21,545 bases of DNA, taken from the NCBI GenBank assembly GCA_943704415.1, contig CALSCO010002139.1:1-21545 (forward strand), read 5' to 3'. Under the pieces are notes generated by a model, which saw only the letters and a program-made list of their open reading frames with translations, made no database searches and was not told the DNA's origin. Source of the DNA: Parvularia atlantis. Lineage: Eukaryota > Opisthokonta > Rotosphaerida. This document shows, piece by piece, positions 1-9,309 of the stretch. Made by a program: the position numbers and the translations under genes. The stretch's first letter is position 1, and every line of letters starts with the position of its first letter.

Positions 1-325
1 GACCGTGCGCACACACGACACCTTGCCGAGGCGGTGCCACCGTTGTAGTGTCGTATTGGACGCTTGCGGATCTCCTTGCCTGATACTAGGAACACGTGTG
101 TGGTCGTTGATGCAGACATGTTTGCAGATCAGAATAGCATAATGGTTCATGATGGTTGGAAAGACACAAGGCGCGCACTGTTATACGCACCTGTAAAGCC
201 GAATTGCAAACATTATTTTGTGCAAAAGCAAACAAAGCGGAGTCGCTCACTGGAGCAGAGAAGAGAGAAAATGAAGAGAAGTGGGTACTTTGCTTCATAA
301 AGCGCGAAAAGGTCTCAACGGTCAC
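1..325. other. Intergenic or untranslated stretch, no gene recognised
   Basis: This stretch is visibly less GC-rich than the rest of the window. It lies downstream of the minus-strand gene that ends at 326. Open frames of 78-79 codons exist on both strands, but they overlap each other, look like no known family and show no coding-like composition. It may hold the 3' UTR of the minus-strand gene. On the minus strand a pyrimidine-rich run ending in CAG (about 250-282) resembles a splice acceptor, but no convincing exon follows it. I saw no tRNA or snRNA signature. Confidence 0.5.
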
Positions 326-1081
326 TCACAACTGAGACAGCACAGGCACAGCGGCTCCACCTTCTTCGCCCATCGCGACCGTCTGCAGCATCTGCTGCTG
401 CGGCATCTGCTGCGACACCATCGGCACGCGCTCGAGCCCGTCCGGCCGCGCGCCGTGCAGCATCGCGAGGAAGGCCAGCTGCGGCAGGGCCGCGTCGAAG
501 CGCACACGCCGCGCGATGTCGCTCGCCGTCAGCTGCACCGACAAGCCTGACGGCACGCCCGACGAGCCCGCGGGCGGCTTCTTGTGCTGGCGCGATACGC
601 GGTGCGCCGCCGCGTTGACCAGGAACAGCGGCAGGTTCTCGAGCGGCCGGTTGAGGAAGAGGTAGCCGTCGACATAGTCTGCGCCGCCCGTCGCCGCGGC
701 CGCGGGCGCCACCGTGAACACCGACACGAGCACGCTCGACTCGCCCACGCGGTCGAAGCTGGCCAGGTAGGCCGCTTGCATCTGGAACGGCAGAGCGAGC
801 GGCACCGGTACGGACTCGTCCAGCTTGGCCGCGAGCGGATAGACGTGCACGGGCATCGGCGTGGGGGCGCGCAGAGCGATAGCCGCGGCCGCAGACGCGT
901 CGAGCTTGCCCGAGCCAGCCGCGCGGCCAGCGTCGCCGTAGCTGTAGCACGCGCCGGCGGTGGGCATCATCAGTGGCGCGGCGTGCACGACCACGATGGT
1001 CTTGACGTTGGTCTGGTTGTCGAGGAAGACGCGGTACAGCGCCGTGCCGCCCTCGCGGCGCTTGCTGGCCGAGGCACCCAT
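326..1081 (-). CDS. Unrecognised intronless protein with an N-myristoylation-like start
   Basis: I do not recognise this 251-residue protein. The frame is uninterrupted and has the strong third-position GC of the neighbouring genes. I chose the internal ATG at 1081 because it gives MGASASKRREGG, which fits the N-myristoylation consensus (Gly2, Ser6) followed by basic residues. An in-frame ATG at 1117 would add 12 residues. The body alternates hydrophobic segments (around VKTIVVVHAAPLMM and SSVLVSVFTVAP) with Ala/Pro-rich linkers. The C-terminal end is rich in Gln and Met. There is no signal peptide and no clear transmembrane helix. It is divergent from VMA4 with 246 bp between the start codons. 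The TGA stop sits inside a GTGAGT sequence, so a further 3' intron is conceivable but not supported. The function is unknown, though a membrane-associated cytosolic protein is possible. Confidence 0.6.
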   Translation of the reverse strand: MGASASKRREGGTALYRVFLDNQTNVKTIVVVHAAPLMMPTAGACYSYGDAGRAAGSGKLDASAAAAIALRAPTPMPVHVYPLAAKLDESVPVPLALPFQMQAAYLASFDRVGESSVLVSVFTVAPAAAATGGADYVDGYLFLNRPLENLPLFLVNAAAHRVSRQHKKPPAGSSGVPSGLSVQLTASDIARRVRFDAALPQLAFLAMLHGARPDGLERVPMVSQQMPQQQMLQTVAMGEEGGAAVPVLSQL

Positions 1082-1327
1082 GTCCGCGGTGTGCACTGTC
1101 CGAAGTGGAGTGTTCAAGGGATGTCAGTGTTCAGTTCACGCGTTTCCAGACGCATCGCGAAGGCTCTGGAAAGAGGCCTCGTGCCGGCTCAACCTCTCTC
1201 CGCTCGCACACGCACAGCGGCCCTTTGCGTGCTTGGGCGTCCGGCGCGAAACGGTGCGCTGACGCGGGCGCCACGCACGGCCGCGCACAGGCCCGCCGCG
1301 AGCCCGATCAGCGCCGCCGGATCAACC
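1082..1327. promoter_or_regulatory. Shared divergent promoter region of the unknown gene and VMA4
   Basis: These 246 bp separate two start codons that face away from each other, so they must hold both promoters and 5' UTRs. No TATA-like box or repeated operator was recognised. The region is GC-rich like the coding sequence. This is the longest divergent spacer in the window. Confidence 0.4.
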
Positions 1328-2434
1328 ATGGCCACGTCGCTGAACGACGACCAGGTGCGCGCGCGGCACGGCACGGCACGCTGCAGGCGGCCGCGCTCAA
1401 GCCTCCCGCACGCGCGCGCGCGCCGCACCAGGTCCGCTTGGAGATGAACAAGATGGTCAGCTTCATCCGCCAGGAAGCGCAGGAAAAGTCGCAGGAGATT
1501 CGCGCCAAGGTGCGCCCGCACGTCTTTGCGCCGTCCGTCGCGGGCTGATCCCCCCACCCCGCGCGCAAATAGGCCGAGGAGGAGGCGAGCATCGAGCGCG
1601 CCAACCTCGTGCAGCAGGAAAAGATGAAGATCGCCGCGCTGTACGAGCGCAAGGGCAAGCAGCTCGCGACGCAGAAGAAGATGTGCGCGCGGCGTGTCGC
1701 GTCGCGTCGCGTCGCGGGACGAGCACTCACGCCGTGCGACAGCGCCTTCTCCAACAAGCTCAACGCGGCGCGCCTCAAGGTGCTGCAGATGCGCGACTCG
1801 ATGGTGGAGCAGGTGCGCCGCCAGCCGTGTGTGCGCGGCAGACCTGACGCGGCCCTCGCTGGTGCAGGTGTTTGCCGAGGCCAAGAAGAACCTCGGCTCG
1901 ATTACGCAGAACCAGGAGGCGTACCGCAAGCTGCTTGAGGGCCTCATTGTGCAGGTGCGCCCGTCCGCCACGCACGGAGGCCGTGGCCGACGCAGGACCG
2001 CGCACACAGGGCCTGTTCCAGCTGATGGAGAAGGAGGTCGTGATCACCTGCCGCCGCCAGGACGTCGCGCTGGTCAAGAGCGCGCTCGCTCCGGCCGCCA
2101 AGCGGTACGAGGCCGACATGCACCAGGCCGTGCAGCTGGGCGTGAACGAGGCGTCGTTCCTCAAGGACGACTGGTGCGTGCGCTGCTGGCCGTTCGTGCG
2201 CGCGCTAACGCGCCCCGTGCAGCGCCGGTGGCATCGAGCTGTCCGTGCCCGATGGCCGCATCCGGTGCACCAACACGCTCGACTCGCGCCTCGAGCTACT
2301 GCAGCAGGAGGTGCGCCGCCGCCGCGCGTGCTTGCGCGCGTTCGCGGTGCTCACGCCGCGTCCGGCCGCAGATGCTTCCCGACATCCGGACGATGCTCTT
2401 TGGCAAGAACCTCAACCGGGCATTCTACAACTGA
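1328..2434 (+). CDS. VMA4: V-type proton ATPase subunit E
   Basis: Subunit E pairs with subunit G to form the peripheral stalks that hold the catalytic V1 head of the vacuolar proton pump. Eight exons rebuild a 228-residue protein, close to the family's usual length of about 226: 1328-1354, 1432-1509, 1573-1682, 1743-1812, 1868-1954, 2010-2173, 2223-2310 and 2372-2434. All introns are 49-77 nt, open with GTGCG and end in AG. The N-terminal half is a charged helix (KMVSFIRQEAQEKSQEIRAK). The C-terminal domain carries LVQQEKMKI, GLFQLMEKEVVITCR, GGIELS, NTLDSRLELLQQEMLP and LFGKNLNR, matching the family in order. Phases agree at every junction. The 27-nt first coding exon is a minor oddity. It converges on MTQ2 with 65 bp between the stop codons. 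Confidence 0.96.
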
Positions 2435-2499
2435 GGAATGGCCCACGCCGAGGGCGCTGAGCGGGGCTGTGGCCGTGTGTGAGCGTGACATCGTGACCA

Positions 2500-3342
2500 T
2501 CACCCGACGGCGCCCTTGGTGAAGCACACGACACACAGCCGCTCCATCCCGCACCGCCGCCGCAGCACGACCCGGCCCGCCAGCTCGTGCTGCGCCTGCA
2601 TCAGCGCCAGGATCTCGTCGGGCCGGTTGACCTCGAGCAGGAGCAGGTAGAACCGCCCGCGGTCCCGCAGCAGGTCCGGCACGAGCGGCAGCACGCGGTC
2701 GATCACCGCCCGCCCACCCTCGCCCCCGGCCCACGCCGCCTGGAGGCTCGCGCTGCCTAGCTCATGGTCCGGCGTCTCGACGTAGGGCGGGTTGAACAGG
2801 AGCACGTCGACCTGGCCGCGCAGGCGCCCACGCAGCGCGCCGAGCAGCGACGTGACGACGGCATCGCCGCAGGGCTGTCCGTTGGCAGCGAGCGTCGCGC
2901 ACGTTGCGCGGGCCGCGGCGGCGTTCACGTCCGTGGCGAGCGCGACTGCAGATCGCGTGTCGGCGTGCGTTCGCGGGCAGGTGCGGAAAACGCACAAGCA
3001 CGATGCGGCCGCAGCAGCTGCAGCAGGAACGTCGACACGATGCCCGAGCCGCATCTGCCCGGCTGTGAGCACGGCGAGCATCGCGAGCACGGCGAGTATC
3101 GCGAGCAAGCGCGCACGCACCCGATCTCGACGCACAACGCGGGCGCGAGCGCGCGCAGGTCGGCCGCGTCGGCCTCGAGCGCATCCAGCAGCAGGAACGA
3201 GTCCTCTGCACGCCAAGCAGCACGCACGCGTCGGCGCACACGGCCGCGCCGCGCCCGGCCGCGCACCAGCAGGCTCGTACACGCTCGCGAAGGCCGCGTC
3301 ACTACTAGTACGCAGGTGGCCGACGAGCGGCGTGGCTGTCAT
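2500..3342 (-). CDS. MTQ2: eRF1 glutamine N5-methyltransferase catalytic subunit (HemK2/N6AMT1)
   Basis: This Rossmann-fold methyltransferase uses SAM to methylate the glutamine of the GGQ motif in release factor eRF1. In other eukaryotes it works with the zinc protein Trm112, which is not in this window. Four exons (3342-3267, 3205-3121, 3054-2996, 2945-2500) give 221 residues; the human protein has 214. Visible features in order are VYEPAEDSFLLLDALEA, the SAM-binding loop EIGCGSGIVSTF, ATDVN, the catalytic LLFNPPYVETP (NPPY), and AAWAGGEGGRAVIDR. The start is fixed by MTATPLVGHLR, which aligns with the short N-terminus of the family. Introns of 50-66 nt use GTGCG donors. For the third intron I took the donor at 2995; GTGCTT ten bases upstream is an alternative. 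It starts 11 bp from the C1D start codon on the opposite strand. Confidence 0.95.
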   Translation of the reverse strand: MTATPLVGHLRTSSDAAFASVYEPAGARPGAARPCAPTRACCLACRGLVPAAGCARGRRGRPARARARVVRRDRVRARLLAILAVLAMLAVLTAGQMRLGHRVDVPAAAAAAASCLCVFRTCPRTHADTRSAVALATDVNAAAARATCATLAANGQPCGDAVVTSLLGALRGRLRGQVDVLLFNPPYVETPDHELGSASLQAAWAGGEGGRAVIDRVLPLVPDLLRDRGRFYLLLLEVNRPDEILALMQAQHELAGRVVLRRRCGMERLCVVCFTKGAVG

Positions 3343-3353
3343 CCCGATTTGCC
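3343..3353. promoter_or_regulatory. 11-bp gap between divergent MTQ2 and C1D start codons
   Basis: Only 11 bp separate the two ATGs. Both starts are supported by family alignment. The promoters and 5' UTRs must therefore lie inside, or antisense to, the first exon of the partner gene, unless the mRNAs are nearly leaderless. Confidence 0.7.
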
Positions 3354-4179
3354 ATGGCCGCGACGGCCGACGTGCCGGAGGAGCTCGCCGAGCCCGTGGC
3401 CGAGCTGCAGCAGCGCCTGGACGACGTCCGCGCCGAGCTCGCGCCGCTGCTGGCGGCCGACAACCAGCGGCTGCTCGAGACGCTCGGCCCGCTCGAGCGC
3501 GCCAAGATGGAGGTCGCCGTGGCCAGCGCCGTCGTGTCGCTGCTGCAGAGTGCGTTGCGCAGCGGGCACACACGAATGCAGGCGCTGACGGTGCCGCTCC
3601 CCGCAGTCTTCCTGCGCGCACAGGGCGTGAGCTTGGCCGACCACCCGCTGCGGAACGAGACGGTGCGGCCGCGGCGCCCTGACTTGCGCGCGCCCTTTGA
3701 CAGGTCGCGCCAGGAGCGCATCCGGCTGTACGTGAGCAAGCTGCGGCAGCACGAGCCCGCCGACAGCGAGGACGGCAAGTCGAAGGCTAAGAACGCCAAG
3801 CTCGCGAAGCGCATGGTGCAGAACGCGCTCTTTGACGTCGAGCAGGCGCAGGCGCGCAAGCGGCCAGGTGCGCCCCCGCTGCGGCGCTGCTGCTGCTGCC
3901 GTATCAGCTGATCTTGCGGCATCGTTGCAGCCGCCGAGGACGCGGCCGCCGCGCCGGGCGACGATGCGGCCGAGGACGCGGGCGAGCCGAAGCCCAAGAA
4001 GCTGAAGAAGAAAAAGAAGGCCGCGCCGGCCGACTATGCCGCGGGCGATGCTGCGGGCGGTGTGCTCCGGCGATCGCTCTGCGCTCACGCGGCGTGCTGA
4101 TCGGCGCCGCATAGATGACGACGCCGCCGCGCCGCCGCGCAAGAAGAAGAGCAAGAAGGAGAAGAAGGCCGAGAGTTAG
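3354..4179 (+). CDS. C1D: C1D/Lrp1 (Rrp47)-like nuclear exosome cofactor
   Basis: C1D proteins bind the exosome nuclease Rrp6 and nucleic acid, and help process rRNA and snoRNA in the nucleus. Five exons (3354-3549, 3607-3662, 3714-3867, 3931-4059, 4115-4179) encode 199 residues. A Sas10/Utp3/C1D helical domain fills about residues 10-110, with LLETLGPLERAKMEVA, FLRAQGVSLADHPLRNE, ERIRLYVSKLRQ and AKRMVQNALFD in family order. The second intron is placed at 3663-3713 because it yields NETERIRLYV, which fits the family better than reading through. The C-terminus is an Ala/Asp-rich spacer with two lysine blocks, typical of the basic tail that binds nucleic acid and carries nuclear localisation. 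The TAG stop is at 4177. It is the tandem upstream neighbour of the RasGEF. Confidence 0.92.
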
Positions 4180-4573
4180 GAAAGGCCACACAGTGAGGAT
4201 TATGAGAATTGTAAGACCGCCTCGCTCACGCACTTACATGGGACGGTGCGGGCTCGCTGTGGACCGTGGCCTCCCACGCCCAGCCGTCTTTCAAGTTTCA
4301 AAGTGCGGCACCCTCGCCTCGCCGGCAAATCATCGTGAGTTTGTGCGCCCGGCGCACAACCACGACCAACTGAAGTTGATGGAAACACGTTTCATTCCCC
4401 CACCGCATGCGTGACTCGTGCACGTACGCGCGCTGGCGAGCCCGGCGGCTTGTACGCACTTGAGTCGTGTGTTGTTGTAGGCCTAATTCGCGTTCCTATA
4501 GTACTTAGTACTATTACGTAGACAAGAGAGCGATCTAGAACGTCTCACTCCATTTTCGTCCGACCGCTGGCGC
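4180..4573. other. 394-bp intergenic region between C1D and the RasGEF
   Basis: I see no gene here. The region is less GC-rich than its surroundings, especially near 4470-4550. It is the only tandem gene junction in the window, so it should hold the C1D 3' end and the RasGEF promoter. It contains an AT-rich inverted repeat at 4498-4514 and the self-complementary octamer TAGGCCTA around 4478-4486. Confidence 0.55.
4498..4514. promoter_or_regulatory. 17-bp AT-rich perfect inverted repeat upstream of the RasGEF
   Basis: ATAGTACT-T-AGTACTAT has two perfect 8-bp arms around one base. Such an AT-rich palindrome stands out in this GC-rich DNA. It lies about 60 bp before the RasGEF ATG, which would suit a dimeric regulator site or core promoter element. 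That function is inferred only. Confidence 0.3.
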
Positions 4574-7500
4574 ATGTCCTCCACGAGCTCAAACGGCACG
4601 GCCAACCCGCTGGCCGCGGCGCTCGAGGACGCCAAGGGCCAGCTGGTCGTGCGCCTCAAGCACCTGAGCCAGCTCACGACGGCCGAGAACTTTGGCGCCT
4701 GCGTCGCGGCCGCCGATGCGATGTGAGTCCGCGCGCGCGCCGCGCCGTTTTGCACACGTGAACGCGGCTGAACGGGCCACCCGCGCACCAGCGACGCCGC
4801 CAACGAGGTGTTCGTGGGCGCGGCGCGGCGCATCGTCAAGGGCGCGGACCCGGACACGGTGACGACGGTCAAGGGCGCGCTCAACGCGATGGTCTCGCAG
4901 GCGGGGCAGCTCAAGCAGACGTGCAGGGTGCGAGCGCCCGTCTGCCCGTCGTGCCAAGTCACACGCGTGACACGTGCGCCACGCAGCACGCTGCCATCAA
5001 CAACACCTTCGCCGAGTCGGTCGAGAACGTCAAGCTCGTCACGGTCAACCTGGCCAAGAGCCTGCAGCTGGTGATGCAGACCCTCAGCCCGCTCCTGGTC
5101 TCGTCCCCCGTCGGCTCGCCCACCACGACGCCCCAGCGCGTCCTCTCGCCCAGCCTGCCGTCCAGCTCGTCGTTCGATAGCCTGCGCGTGCGCGCGTCCA
5201 CGCCGGGCCTGGCCGTGCCGATCGTGCGTGACGCGAGCGGCGGTCGTCGGTGTCTGACTTATGCGCGCAGGTCAAGCGTACGTCGCTGCTCACGGCGCCC
5301 GAAATGAAGGCGCTCCTGCCGGTGCGTGCGGGCGCGGGTCGTGTCTGCTCGTGTCGTGCGGGGAGTCCTGACGCGCGCGTCAACAGGTCCAGTTCCAGTT
5401 TGACCAGTTCAACATGTACCTGAGCGACATCATCAACGGCGCCGACCAGCTCACGACGTACGTCAACCACCACCAGACCGAGATGTTCAAGATCACGACG
5501 GACGCCATCCTCGACAAGGTGCGCGCGCGTGTGCGGCACGGCCGTCGCGCGCCGCTGACAGAAAGTGCAACACAGGTCAACGAGTTCCTGACCGAGCTGG
5601 ACGACATCGACAACACGCCGCTCGACAGCCACTTCAAGAGCATGTTTGACCAGTCTGTGCGCAAGATCCGCAACCAGCGCGAGCGGCTCGCGCAGGCGGC
5701 CAAGCTGGCCACCGCCGTGGACCCGCTCGAAGGCACTGACAGCGACATGCTGTGCGTAGCGCCGCGAACGTGTGCCTGCGCTCGCATCCAGCTCACCTAA
5801 TCGCGCAGGTTCGAGGCCGTCAAGGTGGCCGGCGCGATGAAGGAGTTTATCGTCATGGTCGAACACCGCATGACGCTCGTCGTCCGGTTCAAGACGGCGC
5901 AGATGCAGGCCATGGTTGCGGCCGAGGCGAGTGCGCAGTCCTCGCCCACGTCCGCCACGCCCACCAGCACCGCGCCGCCGGCGCTGCCCTCGAACCATGC
6001 GCTCCCGCCGGTCGGCCCCGTCACACCGCCCTCGCCCAGCAACGAGGAGGCTGTGCGTGCGCGTCGCGGCGCGCTCGCGTCTCCTCCTCTCACGCACACA
6101 CGCACAGCATCACGTCATCGCGTCGAGTGCGACCGCGGTCGACCAGTCGCCGGAGGCCAACGAGCAGGACGCGCACGGTGCGGCGCGCGGCGGCGTGCGC
6201 ACATGCCCCGAGCTGACGCGCCCGCGCCTCGCAGACAGCAATGCGTACATGTCGAAGCGCAAGAGCGTGTTCCGGTGCGTGCCGCGCGCCGCTGCTGGCC
6301 GGACGTCGCGCGCTGACCAGCGCCGGGGCTGTGGCAGGAGCACGCTGTCCAAGGCGTCGGGCTTCCTCGGCGCCGCGACCAAGGCACGCGCGTCCATCCT
6401 GCCGTCGCTCTCGACCGCTGCGCCGCCGCCGGTCACGAAGGACCGCTCGTCCACGTTCTCGGACCCGGGTCTCGGGTCGCGCACGTCCTTCACGCCCGAG
6501 CCCGAAATGCCGCCCGCGCCGATCAGGTGCGTGCGCGGCCACGGCTGGCGCGCTCAGTCGGTCCCGCGCGAAGCCAACGGCGAGTGGCGCAGCCGGCAGC
6601 AGTCGTCCAGCTTCAACGAGTCGGACATCGAGAAGCAGCGCGCGCTCGAGAACGAGATCAACGAGCTCGAGACCAAGTACATCGTGCCGCCCAACGTTGT
6701 GTTCAAGGACGCCAACAGCAAGCTCGTCAAGTCGGGCAGGCACGTCCGCGGCGCTGTCGGCGCTGTCGGTGTGGGTGTATGTCTGACGCCGCCCGCGCGC
6801 ACAGCCTCGAGGGCCTGGTTGCGCTGCTGACGTCGCACCGGTACACGGACGTGTCGTTCATGACGTCGTTCCTCATGACCTACCGCTCGTTCACGGTCGC
6901 GGCTGAGCTGCTGGACGAGCTCTTCAGGCGGTTCGACATCCGCGTGCCCGACCCGCTCGGTGCGCGGCGCGCACGCCTGGGCCGCGCGCGCCGCTGACGC
7001 GCGCTCAGTGGATGAGGACAAGCGCGTTGTTTTTCAGAAGCACATCGTCAAGCCGGTGCAGACGCGTGTGCTCAACGTGCTCAAGCACTGGGTGCGGCCG
7101 CGCGCCGGTCCAGCCTGTGCGGGCGCTGACGCGAGCGCGGCCGCGCAGATCGACCGCCACTACTACGACTTCCGGGACACGATGCTGCTCGAGCGGCTGG
7201 AGAAGTTCATCAACGGCGACGCCAACAAGTGCTCGCCGCAGTTTGCCGATCTGCTCAGGAAACGACTGGCCGAGAAGCACTCGTCGCACCTGAAGGACGA
7301 GCGGGTGCGCCTGCCCGACCGACAAACGCGCACGAGGGCTGACGGGGCCGCGCAGCTTCGGCGCGAGCGCGACCTGTCGCAAGCGCCCGCAACGCTGCGC
7401 GTCTCCATCACGCCGCGCATGGAGATCTACGCCGTGGACGACCTGGAGGTCGCGCGGCAGCTGACGCGTGCGTTTGCCCTTGCCTGCGCGCACGTGCGTG

Positions 7501-8445
7501 TGCCCTGACCGGCCGCTGCGCAGTGATGACGTTCGACATGTATAGCGCCATTCAGCCCAAGGACCTGCTCGACCAGATCTCGGAGAGCGCGGCCGACCCG
7601 CAGAAGCAGCGCAACAGCGTCAACACGATGGCGCACTCGTTCAACACGCTGTCGGACTGGGTCGTGACCGAGATCGTCCGCGGTGCGTCCGCCTCTCGAC
7701 CGCCGCGATCGCCGCGCTGACGGCGTGCGCGCAGGCGAGACGGCCAAGGAGCGTGCGGGGCGCGTGGTGTACTGGATCAGCGTGAGCGAGCGGCTGCGCA
7801 TGCTGCAGAACTATGACTCAATGATGGCCATCAACGCGGCCATGAACAAGTCGTCGGTCCGGCGCCTGGCCAAGACGTGGGAGAAGGTGCCGCAGCACGT
7901 CGTGCGTCAGTTTGAGGAGGCAACGGTGGCGTGTGCGCCTGCTCAGCCAGCTCGGCCTTGCACGCTCAACACGGGCGCGCCCCGCGGCAGAACTTGCTCG
8001 ACAGCAAGGAGAACTACAGGGTGCTGCGGACGACGCTCAAGTCGCTCAATCCGCCATGCATCCCGTACCTGGGCATGTACAAGACCGACCTGCTGTTCAT
8101 CGAGGTGCGCGGGCTGGCCCAACCGGGGGCGCGCGCGCGCGCGCGACACGTACAGTGCTCACTCGCGCCGGCCGGCAGAGCGGCAACAAGAACAACGTCG
8201 ACGGCCTGATCAACTTTGACAAGCGGAGAAAGCTCGCGACGGTGATCAGCGACGTGCAGCAGTACCAGCAGGTGCGCAAGCGACTGTGCGCCCACGACGT
8301 CGCGCTGACGACGATCCCCTAGACGCACTACGCACTCCACGAGTACCCCGAGCTGCAGCGCTTCCTCATGGAGCAGCGCAAGAGCCTTCTGAACGAGGAC
8401 CAGGTGTACGACCTGTCGCTCAAGATGGAGCCGCGCTCGTCCTGA
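4574..8445 (+). CDS. Ras guanine nucleotide exchange factor (REM + CDC25-type RasGEF) with helical N-terminus
   Basis: The protein should load GTP onto a Ras-family GTPase. Twenty exons join in phase into about 918 residues. A RasGEF_N/REM module begins near residue 520 (VKSGSLEGLVALLTSHRY, FLMTYRSFTVAAELLDELF). The catalytic CDC25 domain occupies about residues 675-905, with DDLEVARQLT, MMAINAAMNKSSVRRLAKTW, PCIPYLGMYKTDLLFIE and LINFDKRRKLATVISDVQQY, all core family motifs. The first 330 or so residues are predicted long helices, faintly like vinculin/talin-type bundles but not identifiable. A Ser/Pro/Thr-rich linker (about 335-500) follows and is a likely phosphorylation target. I see no SH3, PH, DEP or cyclic-nucleotide domain. 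The intron at 6740-6804 is GC-AG. The ATG at 4574 is the first that opens the spliced frame. The gene ends 79 bp before the convergent GNAT stop. Confidence 0.92.
6740..6804 (+). other. GC-AG intron in the RasGEF gene (donor GCACGT)
   Basis: The exon ends ...GGCAG and the intron opens GCACGTCC, with a CTGAC branch site and a CACAG acceptor. Splicing here gives VKSGSLEGLVALLT, the expected start of a REM domain. The only nearby GT donor would drop two conserved residues. Confidence 0.75.
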
Positions 8446-8524
8446 CGTCCGGCCCGTCCCTGTCCCCCTTCACCGCTCGCTCTGTGCTGCCGATGTACAC
8501 ATGCCCGAGAAGTGCGCGAAAACA

Positions 8525-9297
8525 TCACTGCGGCGTGAGCACCATGCCCCAGATCGGCACGGTCGCGTCGTTGGTCAGGTGCGTCTCGCTCACGACGCGA
8601 AACCCGATGCGCTCGTACAGCCGCACGTTCTTGGCCGTGTTGGTCATGAGGTAGACCGGCAGGGCGCGCTGCGCCAGCGACTGACGGACCATCTCGGCCA
8701 CGAGGCGCGAGCCGAGGCCCTGGCCCTGGCACTGCGGCGCCACGTCAGCGTCACGCGCGGCCGACTGCCACAGATGCACCTCAGGATCGACCGAGACCTC
8801 GCGGATGTACCACCAGCCGTCGCGCATGCCCTTCGTGTCGCGCGCGGTCACGGCGCCGGTGTCATCGCCGAGCACCTTGAGGCGGTAGAGCTGCGGCAGG
8901 GTCATGTGCAACGGCGCGAGGGCGAGGCCCGCGTGGATATGCGCCAGGAGCGACTCGGATGTGCATCCGCGGGGCCCGATCAGCGCCGCACTGCCGCAGC
9001 CGACGATGCAGCCCGTGTCGGGCGCGCGCAGGACGTGGTACTGCGCGCCGTCGTAGTGCGTCGCGAGCCACACGAGCCGCTGGAAGACCCACGTCAGCGG
9101 CGCGGTTCGCGTGGCCGCGTCCTCGAACACGTGCGCCCACACCAGGTACGGATGGAACGCCCTGCGGCGCACGCACGCGCCATGAGATGCACCGCGCACG
9201 CACACGGGGCGCCACACCGTGTCGTCAGCGCCACGACCTCGTCGAACCGCGCGTCGCCAAACGCGACCTCGCCGAGTCGCTCGTGCTCCGCTGCCAT
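8525..9297 (-). CDS. GNAT-family N-acetyltransferase
   Basis: This is a GCN5-related acetyltransferase that should move an acetyl group from acetyl-CoA to an amine; the substrate is unknown. Three exons (9297-9218, 9161-8780, 8731-8525) give 222 residues. The first intron joins ALTT to RAFHPYLVWAHVFED in phase. The second, 48 nt with a GTGCAT donor and CTGAC branch, is a multiple of three and has no stop. Removing it joins VSVDPE to CQGQGLGSRLVAEMV, rebuilding GNAT motif A with its acetyl-CoA pyrophosphate loop (Q-x-x-G-x-G). LMTNTAKNVRLYERIGF is motif B. The length and layout resemble small fungal and protist GNATs of broad specificity. It is divergent from MMADHC with 12 bp between the ATGs and convergent with the RasGEF. 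Confidence 0.88.
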
Positions 9298-9309
9298 CTG
9301 TCGATTGTC
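9298..9309. promoter_or_regulatory. 12-bp gap between divergent GNAT and MMADHC start codons
   Basis: Twelve bases separate the two ATGs, much like the 11-bp MTQ2/C1D gap. Each 5' UTR must overlap the other gene's first exon or be almost absent. The MMADHC start is the less certain of the two, because the family N-terminus is variable. Confidence 0.55.

Noticed and set aside
250-329. Possible 3' intron of the unknown minus-strand gene (GTGAGT at its stop codon, pyrimidine tract and CAG downstream)
   Set aside because: It would be 80 nt with a donor unlike the local GTGCG type, and the exon it reaches adds only about 13 residues before a stop. There is no homology to support it.
315-950. Long open frames on both strands across most genes, such as 315-950 on the minus strand and 8501-9964 on the plus strand
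   Set aside because: These are Arg/Ala-rich shadow frames, typical of GC-rich coding DNA read in the wrong frame. They show no domains and overlap well-supported genes.
6527-6557. A 31-nt intron in the RasGEF ending at CTCAG near 6557
   Set aside because: It gives the wrong phase for the following helix. A 66-nt intron ending at 6592 keeps phase and fits the local size range.
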